From Sphingomonas sp. IW22 (lineage in GTDB: Bacteria > Pseudomonadota > Alphaproteobacteria > Sphingomonadales > Sphingomonadaceae), in assembly GCF_041321155.1 (NCBI RefSeq), contig NZ_JBGGWB010000001.1, forward strand, positions 434,001 through 498,000: 64,000 nucleotides of DNA. The letters are read 5' to 3'. Position numbers and translations under genes: made by a program. Positions within the stretch are counted from its first letter, which is position 1; the number at the start of each line of letters is the position of its first letter. The notes under the pieces are model-generated. The model was not told the DNA's origin. It saw only the letters and a program-made list of their open reading frames with translations, and searched no databases. This document shows, piece after piece, positions 34,974-43,224 of the stretch.

Positions 34974-36058
34974 AGATTGCCTTTTACGGCTCCAGCATCC
35001 TGTCCGCTTATTGGAACGGCGCCGCGACCTATTATCGCGGCATCCTGAACGATCTGGCGCGGCGCGGCCATGCCATCACCTTTTACGAACCCGACGCCTT
35101 TGACCGGCAACAGCATCGCGACATCGACCCGCCCGAATGGCTGCGATCGGTCGTCTATCCGGCGACGCAGCAGGGGCTGCAATCGGTCCTTGCCGAAGCG
35201 GGCGACGCCGATGTCGTGGTGAAGGCAAATGGCGTCGGCGTGTTCGACGCTGAATTGCTGGCCGGCATCCTGAGCGAAAGCCGCCGTGACGCACTGCGGA
35301 TCTTCTGGGATGTCGACGCGGCCGAAACGCTGGCCGAAATGCGGCGGGCCGACGATCATCCGGTGCGCGCCGCCCTGCCCCGGCTGGACGCGGTGTTCAC
35401 CTATGGCGGTGGGGAGCCGGTGATCGCTGCCTATCGCGGCTTTGGCGCGACACGGTGCGTGCCGGTTTATAACGCGCTGGACCCGGACAGCCATTTCCCG
35501 GTCGAACCAGACCCACGCTTTGTCTGCGACCTGGGATTTCTGGGTAACCGGCTGCCCGACCGCGATGCGCGGGTCGCGGAATTCCTGTTCGACGCGGCAC
35601 GGCGCACGCCGGATCGCCGCTATATGCTGGGCGGCGCCGGATGGGACCATGCTCCGATGCCCGACAATGTAACGCGGCTGGGCCATGTGTCGACGCGCGA
35701 CCACAATGCCTTCAACGCCACGCCGCTGGCGGTGCTGAACGTTGCGCGCGATGCGATGGCGGCCAACGGCTTTTCCCCCGCCACGCGCGTATTCGAAGCC
35801 GCCGGGGCCGCCGCCTGTCTGATCACCGATGCGTGGGAGGGGATCGAGCTGTTCCTGAAACCGGATGAGGAAGTGCTGGTGGCGCGTGACGGTCGCGATG
35901 TCGCCGAGTTGCTGGAGGCACTTACGCCACAGCGCGCGCACGACATTGGCCGCGCGGCGCTGGCGCGGGTGCGGGGTGAACACAGCTATACCCAGCGAGG
36001 AGAGCTGGTCGACGCGGTGCTGAGTGAAATGGCCGCGGCGCGGCGGGTGGCGGCATGA
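34970..36058 (+). CDS. CgeB-family glycosyltransferase
   Basis: A 362-aa protein with the CgeB/Glyco_trans_1_2 layout: N-terminal MKIAFYGSSILSAYWNGAATYYRGIL, central FWDVDAAETLAEMRR and LDAVFTYGGGEPV, then LGFLGNRLPDRDARV and the C-terminal ATRVFEAAGAAACLITDAWEGIELFL. Start ATG 34970 has AAAGGAG upstream and overlaps the previous stop. It shares clear similarity in layout with the next gene (GNRLPDR vs GTYSPDRQP; RVFEAAGAAACL vs RLFEAGACGTAIL), so the pair probably arose by duplication. Confidence 0.85.
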   Translation: MKIAFYGSSILSAYWNGAATYYRGILNDLARRGHAITFYEPDAFDRQQHRDIDPPEWLRSVVYPATQQGLQSVLAEAGDADVVVKANGVGVFDAELLAGILSESRRDALRIFWDVDAAETLAEMRRADDHPVRAALPRLDAVFTYGGGEPVIAAYRGFGATRCVPVYNALDPDSHFPVEPDPRFVCDLGFLGNRLPDRDARVAEFLFDAARRTPDRRYMLGGAGWDHAPMPDNVTRLGHVSTRDHNAFNATPLAVLNVARDAMAANGFSPATRVFEAAGAAACLITDAWEGIELFLKPDEEVLVARDGRDVAELLEALTPQRAHDIGRAALARVRGEHSYTQRGELVDAVLSEMAAARRVAA

Positions 36059-37146
36059 AGATCGTCGTCCTGGGCCTGAGCCTCAGTTCGGCATGGGGCA
36101 ATGGCCATGCCACGACCTGGCGCGCGTTGCTTCGCGGCATGGCGGCACGCGGCCATGCGGTGCATTTTCTGGAGCGCGACATGCCATGGTATGCCGCGCA
36201 TCGCGACCTGCCCGCGCCCGATTTCTGCGCGTTCGACCTGTATGACGGGCTGGATCAGCTCGACGCCTTTGCGCCCATGGTGCACGCTGCCGATGCGGTG
36301 ATCGTCGGCTCCTATGTCCCCGACGGCGTCGCCGTCGCACACTGGGTTCAGCGCCAGGCGGGCGGGGTGACTGCCTTTTACGACATCGACACGCCGGTCA
36401 CGCTGGCCAAGCTGGGCCGGGGGGACCACGAATATCTCGACCCCGACACCATCGCCGGTTTCGACCTTTATTTGTCCTTCACCGGCGGGCCGACCCTGAC
36501 CCGGCTGGAGCGCGAACATGGGGCGCAGCGGGCAGAGGCGCTGTATTGCGCAGTCGATGCCGCACGGTATCGCCCGACCGGCGCGCTCAAGCGGTGGGAC
36601 CTGTCCTATCTGGGAACCTACAGCCCCGACCGGCAACCCACGCTGGACCGGCTGCTGATCCAGGTAGCGCGGCGGATGCCCGACCGGCGCTTTGCCGTGG
36701 CGGGACCGCAATATCCCGTGGAGATCGAGTGGCCATCCAATGTCGAGCGGATCGACCATCTGCCGCCAGAGCAACATGCCGATTTCTATTCGGCGTCGCG
36801 CTATACGCTGAACGTCACGCGCGACGACATGCGCGCGGCGGGATGGTCCCCCTCGGTCCGCCTGTTTGAAGCCGGCGCGTGCGGCACCGCCATTCTGTCA
36901 GACCGCTGGCCGGGGATTGAGGATGTGCTGCGCCCGCCCGCCGAAATCGCGCTGGTCGACACGACCGACGATGTGATCGCCGCCATCGCCCGCGATGCCG
37001 CGCCGCTGGGCGCCGCCGCGCGCCGCGCCGTTCTGGCCCGCCACACCGCCGCCCACCGCGCCGCCGAACTCGAAGCCCTGCTTGCCGAACTGCGCCGCCC
37101 CTCCACGGGCACGCAGCCGGCCCCCAATATCGCCCTGACGGCGTGA
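36055..37146 (+). CDS. CgeB-family glycosyltransferase
   Basis: A 363-aa paralogue of the preceding gene. MKIVVLGLSLSSAWGNGHATTWRALLRGM opens the acceptor domain, TAFYDIDTPVTLAKL and FDLYLSFTGGPTL form the middle, and LSYLGTYSPDRQPTLDRLL plus VRLFEAGACGTAILSDRWPGIEDVL the donor side. It overlaps the previous gene by ATGA and the following UDP-xylose synthase by GTGA. Having two such enzymes suggests successive transfers of the same or related sugars. Confidence 0.85.
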   Translation: MKIVVLGLSLSSAWGNGHATTWRALLRGMAARGHAVHFLERDMPWYAAHRDLPAPDFCAFDLYDGLDQLDAFAPMVHAADAVIVGSYVPDGVAVAHWVQRQAGGVTAFYDIDTPVTLAKLGRGDHEYLDPDTIAGFDLYLSFTGGPTLTRLEREHGAQRAEALYCAVDAARYRPTGALKRWDLSYLGTYSPDRQPTLDRLLIQVARRMPDRRFAVAGPQYPVEIEWPSNVERIDHLPPEQHADFYSASRYTLNVTRDDMRAAGWSPSVRLFEAGACGTAILSDRWPGIEDVLRPPAEIALVDTTDDVIAAIARDAAPLGAAARRAVLARHTAAHRAAELEALLAELRRPSTGTQPAPNIALTA

Positions 37147-38168
37147 CCGGAGCACCACTGACAATGCCGAACGCCCAACCCTTTCACCTGATCGCTGGCG
37201 GTGCCGGCTTCATCGGGTCGCACCTGTGCCGCACCCTTTTGGATCGCGGGGACCGGGTGTTGTGCGTCGACAATCTGCAAAGCGCATGGCCCGGCAACCT
37301 CGAAACGCTGCGCGACCGGGCGGGGTTCGAATTCGTACAGGCCGACATCTCCGCCCCACTGCCCGCCACCGTGACGCGTCGCACCGCCGCCGTCACGAAT
37401 ATCTGGAACCTGGCATGCGCCGCGTCGCCGCCGCGCTATCAGGCGGACCCCGAACATACGATGATGACCAATGTCGTCGGCACCGACCAGCTGCTCCGGC
37501 TGGCGGAGACCGCGGGCGCGCGGTTCCTGCTGACCTCGACCAGCGAGGTTTACGGCGACCCCGAACAGCATCCGCAGGTGGAGGCATATCGCGGGCGCGT
37601 CAACTGCACCGGCCCGCGCGCCTGCTATGACGAGGGGAAGCGCGCGGCCGAAACGCTGTCGTTCGATTTCGGTCGGCTGAAGCGCGCCGACGTTCGCGTG
37701 GCGCGCATCTTCAACACCTATGGCCCGCACATGCAGGCTGATGACGGGCGCATCATTTCGAATGTGATAACCCAGATGCTTGGGGGTGATGCGATCACCG
37801 TCTATGGCGCGGGCACGCAGACGCGCAGCCTTTGCTATGTCGACGACATGGTCGACGGACTGATCCGGCTGATGGAATCGGAGCAGGCGGGCGACGGTCC
37901 GGTCAATCTGGGCAACCCGGACGAACGGACGGTTCTGGAAATCGTGGCGACGATCGCCAGGGTTATCGGGGTCGAGCCCAAGATCCTGTTTCAATCATTG
38001 CCGCAGGACGACCCGCTGCGCCGCCGGCCCGACATCACCCGCGCACAGCAATTGCTGGGCTGGAACCCGGTGACCGCGGCCGAAACCGGCATTGCCCGCA
38101 CGGTCGACTGGTTTCGCGGCGCCCGGCTCGCCGACGGCACTACCGCCATGGGCATCGCCGCCGAATAA
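37143..38168 (+). CDS. uxs: UDP-glucuronate decarboxylase (UDP-xylose synthase)
   Basis: An extended SDR that makes UDP-xylose from UDP-glucuronate. Diagnostic blocks are IAGGAGFIGSHLCRTLL, NLACAASPPRYQADP, TSTSEVYGDPEQHPQ and the catalytic CYDEGKRAAE (YxxxK), followed by RIFNTYGPHMQADDGRIISN and RSLCYVDD. The frame opens at GTG 37143, overlapping the previous stop, but ATG 37164 with GGAG eleven bases upstream is an equal candidate. The product predicts xylose (or an epimer made by the two upstream SDRs) as a donor for the glycosyltransferases. Confidence 0.88.
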   Translation: MTGAPLTMPNAQPFHLIAGGAGFIGSHLCRTLLDRGDRVLCVDNLQSAWPGNLETLRDRAGFEFVQADISAPLPATVTRRTAAVTNIWNLACAASPPRYQADPEHTMMTNVVGTDQLLRLAETAGARFLLTSTSEVYGDPEQHPQVEAYRGRVNCTGPRACYDEGKRAAETLSFDFGRLKRADVRVARIFNTYGPHMQADDGRIISNVITQMLGGDAITVYGAGTQTRSLCYVDDMVDGLIRLMESEQAGDGPVNLGNPDERTVLEIVATIARVIGVEPKILFQSLPQDDPLRRRPDITRAQQLLGWNPVTAAETGIARTVDWFRGARLADGTTAMGIAAE

Positions 38169-38175
38169 GGTCGGG

Positions 38176-38202
38176 CGGGCGGGCGCAGCTGGCGTCCGCC
38201 CG
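38176..38202. terminator. Stem-loop between convergent uxs and crp-like genes
   Basis: A 10-bp GC stem with one G-T pair (38176-38185 with 38193-38202, 7-nt loop) begins 8 nt past the uxs stop. There is no T-run. Confidence 0.5.
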
Positions 38203-38208
38203 TTCGCC

Positions 38209-38934
38209 TTACCCCTCGATCGGCTGGTAATCGGTCACGCGCGCCAGCGTCTCCGGATCCGGCAGTTCCATACCCAGCCGGGTGGAGCGCACCATCATCT
38301 CTCGGCGAAGCTGCTGCATCGTCCGGTTCAGGTGAACCGTCGTCAGCCCCAGCGTTTCGCCCAGCATTTCCTGCGTCAGCGGCATGGCGATCACGTTACG
38401 CACATCGCCGCCCGCGGCTGCCTGACGCTCCCGCAGTTCGAGCAGCAAATGGCCCAGCCGCTCATAGGCGGACTGGCGCCCCAGCCGCATGACCTGATTG
38501 CGAAGCAGCGCCGTCGCCATCCAGTCCAACCGGCGGCCAAGCTGCTGGAACGGCGCCTCATCCCAGATGGTGGGTTCGATGGCGCATGACGCCACTTCGG
38601 TCAGCGCGACGACCAGATCGTTCGGCGATGCCGCGGCGGTGGAGGACGCGACCTGAACGATATCCCCCGGGATGAACAGTTCGATCAGCTGCCGCCGTCC
38701 GTCCGACAGGATACGCACGCGCCCGGCCCACCCGCTGATCAACGCGCGCTGGACGGTCGGGAATCGCAGCTCCGCCATCATCGTGGCGCGCGGCGCCAGT
38801 CGGCGGGGCGGATACAGCGACCGCTGAAACGCATCGATATCCTCGGCGGACAGCCCGCCCATCCTTCGCAATCGTTCCAGCACCGGGTTGTCGGGCGCGT
38901 GATGAACGGGGCGTGCAAGTTCGACGATCTTCAA
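38209..38934 (-). CDS. Crp/Fnr-family transcriptional regulator
   Basis: A 241-aa regulator with a cyclic-nucleotide-binding-like jelly roll (residues ~25-150; GRVRILSDGRRQLIELFIPGDIV) and a C-terminal winged helix (MPLTQEMLGETLGLTTVHLNRTMQQLRRE, ~175-205). The Arg that contacts the cAMP phosphate is not evident and the Fnr iron-sulfur cysteines are absent, so the signal is unknown. TTG 38934 with GGAG upstream overlaps the receiver-gene stop (TTGA). Co-transcription with a receiver and kinase suggests they form one signalling unit. Confidence 0.85.
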   Translation of the reverse strand: MKIVELARPVHHAPDNPVLERLRRMGGLSAEDIDAFQRSLYPPRRLAPRATMMAELRFPTVQRALISGWAGRVRILSDGRRQLIELFIPGDIVQVASSTAAASPNDLVVALTEVASCAIEPTIWDEAPFQQLGRRLDWMATALLRNQVMRLGRQSAYERLGHLLLELRERQAAAGGDVRNVIAMPLTQEMLGETLGLTTVHLNRTMQQLRREMMVRSTRLGMELPDPETLARVTDYQPIEG

Positions 38935-39338
38935 TTTGCTTCTCCGTCCTTTGGCACGACGACCGGGCCGAGCATGCGGCCCAGCGCCCCGACCAGGTCG
39001 CTCTGACTGAATGGCTTGTCGATGCGGATGACCCGGCGCCAGCGGTCGGGTAGCGACCAATGCTCATAACCGGTGGTAAACAGATATGGGATCGAGCGCC
39101 TTTCCAGTTCGGTCGCAACCGGAAATGAAAGCACCCCATCCAGATTCACGTCCAGCACCGCCGCGTCGATCGCAGCGGATTGGATGGCGTCCAGCGCCTG
39201 CTGTATGTACGCCACCGGACCGACAACCAGCGCTCCGGCGCGCTTCAGCGTTCTTCCGACATCGGCCGCAATCAGGTAGGCGTCCTCGACGACGAGGATC
39301 GACTGGCCTGCAAGCGGCGCGTCGGACGACGCATTCAT
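38931..39338 (-). CDS. Single-domain response regulator
   Basis: A 135-aa receiver with no output domain. The phospho-acceptor Asp lies in DAAVLDVNLDGVLS, acidic residues in ILVVEDAYLIA, the Thr in LFTTGYEHW and the Lys in IRIDKPFSQSDL. Its start overlaps the kinase stop and its stop overlaps the Crp-like start, so kinase, receiver and regulator are made together. It is probably the phosphorylation target of the HWE kinase, as is common for HWE/HisKA2 kinases in alphaproteobacteria. Confidence 0.9.
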   Translation of the reverse strand: MNASSDAPLAGQSILVVEDAYLIAADVGRTLKRAGALVVGPVAYIQQALDAIQSAAIDAAVLDVNLDGVLSFPVATELERRSIPYLFTTGYEHWSLPDRWRRVIRIDKPFSQSDLVGALGRMLGPVVVPKDGEAN

Positions 39339-42300
39339 GTCAGCAACTCCTCCAGCCCGGTATCGGGTTCCCGCTCAACCGTAACGCGGTCGGACAGCGG
39401 TAGTTCAATTCGACAGCGAATTCCTCCCGGCCGGAACTCGATCGTCGAGTTTCCACCAAGTTGATAGGGCAGTCCCTGTTCGATCAACTCACGGCCAAAG
39501 CCTGAACGCGGCGGCGCGGGATCGACGACGGGCACACCGGCTTCCACCCATTCCCAGACCAGATGCGGCCCCTGCCCTTCGTCAAAGGTGCGCCATTGCA
39601 CCTGCACTTCGCCACTGGTCATCGCCAGCGCGCCATATTTCGCCGCATTGGTCACCAGTTCATGGACCAGCAACCCGAATGCCTCCGCCGCGACGGCGCG
39701 CAGGCGGATGCGCGGCCCCTTTATCCGGATGCGCTGTCCATCGGGGCCGCCATGGCTCATCAATTCGCCGCTGACGACTTCCTCAAGGTCGACGCCGCTG
39801 ACGGGTGTGCGGACCAATGTGCTCTGCGTGCGGGCCAGCGCATCCAGCCGCCCCTCGAAATGCGCCTTCAGATCGTCCGCGTTGCGCGAGGTATCCGCCG
39901 TCCGCATGAAGATCGAGCGGACTACGGCCAGGATGTTGCGGACCCGGTGCTGCAACTCCGCCATCAGGAATCGCAGCCGCTCCTCCCCCTCATGCGCGGC
40001 GTGAATGTCGGTGCAGGCGCCGTACCAGCGGTGATTGCCCTCTTCGTCGATGGTCGGCACCGCGCGGCACAGGAACCAGCGATAACTGCCGTCGGCGCCG
40101 CGAAACCGGAACTTGATCTCGACGGGATCCAGCTTGCCCGGCACCCAGGTTTCGCGCAGCAGCGCGACGTCATCGGCGTGGATTGCGTCCAGCCAGCCTT
40201 CGCCAAGCGCCGCTTCCTCGTTCATGCCGGTATAGTCGAGGAAGCGCGGATTGATGTAGCTCCAGTCGAGTTCGCGCTTGCCGATGAACAGAAACAGGTC
40301 GACCGATCGCGCCAGGTTGCGGAACCGCTCCTCCGACGCGCGCAGCGCCTGTTCGGCGCGGGTCGCCTCTGTAATGTCGGAAAAGGTCAGCACCACGCCG
40401 GCAATGAAATTGTCGCTGCTGCGATAGGGTAGCACCCGCGCCAGATAGCGGGTGGCGCTGGCCGGTGCCTCCACCTCATGCTCGACCGAACCCAGCGTCT
40501 GCAATACGCGCAGGCAATCGCGGCGCATGTCGGGATAGCGGATATGGGTGGCGATATGTTCGATGGGCCGCCCGACATCCTGTTCCAGCAACGGGAACAG
40601 GTCACGGACGGCGGGGGTGAACAGTTTGACCTTCAGGTCCAGGTCGAGAAAGATCGTCGCGATCTGGGTCGATTCCAGCAGGTTCGACAGGTCCGAATTG
40701 GCGCGACCCAGTTCGCTTACCCGGTTCGCCAACTCCCCGTTGACGGTCTGAAGCTCCTCATTGACCGACTGCAATTCCTCTTTGGAGGTTTCCAGCTCCT
40801 CGTTCGCCGACTGCATTTCCTCATGCAGCGACTGATATTCCTCCAAAGAGGATTTCAGCTCCTCGTTCGTGCTTTCCAGTTCCTCGATCGTCGCCTGAAG
40901 CCGCTCGCGGGTGGAGTGCAGTTCGTCTTCCAGATCGCGGATGTCTGCGCCGGAATGCGGCTGCCCTTCGTCACGCTCGACGCGTTCCTCTCGCTCGCCA
41001 TGGTCGGCGCGGAACAGGACGATGAAGGCGTCGGGCGCGGGTTCGGCGCCGGGCAGCGGTTCGACCGCGATCGTCACCCAGCGTTCCGTGTCGCCCGTCA
41101 CCAGCCGCACGGGACGCGACGTTTCGGGTTTCAAGCTTGCGTTCACGCGCTGAAGCAGCGCCCGTATGTCCAGCCGCAGATCGCGGGTTACCAGCGTCAG
41201 GAAATTCAGCGTCGCCGCCCCGCTGACCGGATCCAGATACGGCCCCATCCCGCCTGAGAAATGCAGCACTTCATAATTGCGGTCGATCACGGCATGGACG
41301 GGGGCGTGCCGTTCAATAACGCGCTGCACCCGGTTGGACAACGAAGCCACCGGCTCCTCGGCGATCGCATTTGCGGTGGCCGGCCCGCGATCCACCTGTT
41401 GGGCGATGGCCAGCATGGCGTCGCGCGCCCGCATCGTGTCGCGGCGCTGATAAATCCGCGAGCGCCGGTCCAGCGGGGCGAACAGCCGGGCATGGCGCGA
41501 CACGGTTTCCGACGTGCCCAGAAACAGATAGCCGCCGGGGTTGAGCGTGAAATGGAACATCGGCACGACCCGGTCCTGCGTCTCCCGATCCATATAGATC
41601 AGCAGGTTACGGCACGAAACCAGATCGATGCGTGAAAAGGGCGCGTCCCTGACAACGCTATGCTGCGAAAAGATGCAGCATTCGCGCAGTTCGTCGACGA
41701 CCAGATAGGTGCCGCCTTCCTTCACGAACCAACGCGCCAGCCTTTCGGGCGACAGGCTGGCCGTGACCGCCTCGGTATACCGCCCCGCACGCGCATGGGC
41801 GAGCGCACGGTTGTCGATGTCGGTCGCGAAGATCTGGATCTTGGGCTTGATGCCCATCGCGGCCGCATGTTCCTTCAGCAGCATGGCGATGGAATAGGCT
41901 TCCTCGCCCGTCGAACAGCCCAGCACCCAGATGCGGATCTGTGCCGGCTCCCCCAGCTTTTCGTACAACCGGGGGATGATGTGCCGCTCAAGATAGATGA
42001 ATTCGCCCGGATCGCGGAAAAAAGCGGTGACGCCGATCAGCAGGTCGTCGAACAGACGCTGGGTTTCCTCCGGTGATTGACGCAGATATTCGACATAGGC
42101 CGATCGCTGATCATGCCCCGTCACCTGCATCCGGCGTTCGACCCGGCGCTGGAACGTCGCCAGCTTGTATCCGTGGAAATCGTGGCCGGTCCGCCCCTGC
42201 AGGATCGTACTGATCCGGCTTAGATCGGCTATCGCGCCGCGATCGGCCGGAACCGCGGCGTCGGCGGCCGCGACGAACCGGGCCACGCAGGCTGCAATGG

Positions 42301-42841
42301 CGTCCACCGGCAGCACATAATCGGCCAGAGCGGGCGCGGCGCGTCCCAGATCGCGCTGCTGTGCCGCCGTTTCGCTCTGCTGGACAATGGCCAGCCCGTC
42401 ATGCTGCCTTATCTCGGCCAGGCCCAGCGCGCCTTCGGTCAGGATGCCTTCAAGGATCACCGCGACGGCACGGCGACCGCCCAGCCGTGCGACGCTGACC
42501 AGCAGCGTGTCGATCCGCCCCCGCTCCCCCGCGCCGGGTGGCAGGGCGGTCAGTTCCACGCCGCTTCCCGTCAGCGTCGCCAGCCGGTCGCCCGGAATGA
42601 CCTGGATCGTTCCAGCCTCCGGAAAGCGGCCATCGGCGCGCAGCACCTGAAGGTCGGTCGCGGCCGCCAGATCGCTCACCAGATCGGCGGGCGTGTCGAA
42701 CGTCTGGCCGACGCAGACGAGATAGGCGACCTGAGCATCGTCAAGTGTTGCGACCAGCGCGCGCAACGCCGAAAGCGAACTGACGGACGCTGCGATAGCG
42801 ACAATCGCGCGATATGCGGGTTCGGGCGTGGCCTTGGTCAT
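39335..42841 (-). CDS. CheB-CheR-PAS-PAS-HWE hybrid sensor histidine kinase
   Basis: A cytoplasmic 1168-aa signalling protein. The order is CheB-like (~10-190), CheR methyltransferase (~205-480, VLGCSTGEEAYSIAML and SCRNLLIYMD), a glutamate-rich coiled coil (~610-700), two PAS domains (second with LDYTGMNEEA and KFRFRGADGSYRWF), and an HWE kinase with phospho-His in AELQHRVRNILAVVRS (~966), HELVTNAAKYGAL and WEWVEAGVP. The CheB part lacks the expected His and has TEG in place of the catalytic Asp region, while CheR looks intact. The frame extends to ATG 42934; ATG 42841 fits the CheB start better, and neither has a strong ribosome site. It heads a three-gene operon. Confidence 0.88.
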   Translation of the reverse strand: MTKATPEPAYRAIVAIAASVSSLSALRALVATLDDAQVAYLVCVGQTFDTPADLVSDLAAATDLQVLRADGRFPEAGTIQVIPGDRLATLTGSGVELTALPPGAGERGRIDTLLVSVARLGGRRAVAVILEGILTEGALGLAEIRQHDGLAIVQQSETAAQQRDLGRAAPALADYVLPVDAIAACVARFVAAADAAVPADRGAIADLSRISTILQGRTGHDFHGYKLATFQRRVERRMQVTGHDQRSAYVEYLRQSPEETQRLFDDLLIGVTAFFRDPGEFIYLERHIIPRLYEKLGEPAQIRIWVLGCSTGEEAYSIAMLLKEHAAAMGIKPKIQIFATDIDNRALAHARAGRYTEAVTASLSPERLARWFVKEGGTYLVVDELRECCIFSQHSVVRDAPFSRIDLVSCRNLLIYMDRETQDRVVPMFHFTLNPGGYLFLGTSETVSRHARLFAPLDRRSRIYQRRDTMRARDAMLAIAQQVDRGPATANAIAEEPVASLSNRVQRVIERHAPVHAVIDRNYEVLHFSGGMGPYLDPVSGAATLNFLTLVTRDLRLDIRALLQRVNASLKPETSRPVRLVTGDTERWVTIAVEPLPGAEPAPDAFIVLFRADHGEREERVERDEGQPHSGADIRDLEDELHSTRERLQATIEELESTNEELKSSLEEYQSLHEEMQSANEELETSKEELQSVNEELQTVNGELANRVSELGRANSDLSNLLESTQIATIFLDLDLKVKLFTPAVRDLFPLLEQDVGRPIEHIATHIRYPDMRRDCLRVLQTLGSVEHEVEAPASATRYLARVLPYRSSDNFIAGVVLTFSDITEATRAEQALRASEERFRNLARSVDLFLFIGKRELDWSYINPRFLDYTGMNEEAALGEGWLDAIHADDVALLRETWVPGKLDPVEIKFRFRGADGSYRWFLCRAVPTIDEEGNHRWYGACTDIHAAHEGEERLRFLMAELQHRVRNILAVVRSIFMRTADTSRNADDLKAHFEGRLDALARTQSTLVRTPVSGVDLEEVVSGELMSHGGPDGQRIRIKGPRIRLRAVAAEAFGLLVHELVTNAAKYGALAMTSGEVQVQWRTFDEGQGPHLVWEWVEAGVPVVDPAPPRSGFGRELIEQGLPYQLGGNSTIEFRPGGIRCRIELPLSDRVTVEREPDTGLEELLT

Positions 42842-43224
42842 TTTCGCTGCGCTGCCCTGTGTGTTTGCATCTAAACGTGCATCGCACGCAGATTGCTCAG
42901 GCAAAACCCCTTCGAAGCAATCAACGTCGATCATTACCGTAGTGCTTATCCAGCCTGCAGACGCGGCGCTCTAACACCGATCACATTGTTATTCTGGCGT
43001 TTTCGCATTTGTTGGCAACGACATGATGGCTGCTCGGTTCATGCCCCAGGCGGTGAGGAGGAAGCCCATGCGTTCGCCCGATCCCCATCACTGACCATCA
43101 GCGCCGCCGGCAGCGATCACCGTCGTGCCTATCCGGTGCGGGGCACTTGGCGAACAATCGGCCGGCAACAGCAACAACGCCGTGACCAAGCACGACTGTG
43201 ACGCATGTTTCGAGGGAGATCCTT
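42842..43224. promoter_or_regulatory. Divergent kinase / Mn-catalase intergenic region
   Basis: 383 bases (290 if the kinase starts at 42934). There is a T-rich stretch at 42985-43015 that may hold a promoter, and one small ORF with an excellent ribosome site (see 43068-43094). No clear EcfG consensus was found; the nearest match is GCAAC-N16-GGTT at 43017-43040. No other gene is visible. Confidence 0.4.
43068..43094 (+). CDS. Possible 8-aa upstream peptide (MRSPDPHH)
   Basis: ATG 43068 is preceded by an almost ideal ribosome site (GAGGAGGAAG at 43055-43064). The frame ends at TGA 43092-43094; an in-frame ATG at 43023 would give 23 codons. It lies ~130 nt upstream of the Mn-catalase start. 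It may be a leader in the catalase mRNA or a chance match. Confidence 0.25.
   Translation: MRSPDPHH

Noticed and set aside
43017..43040. EcfG promoter for Mn-catalase (GCAAC-N16-GGTT)
   Set aside because: Both boxes deviate from GGAAC/CGTT, so the match is no better than chance.
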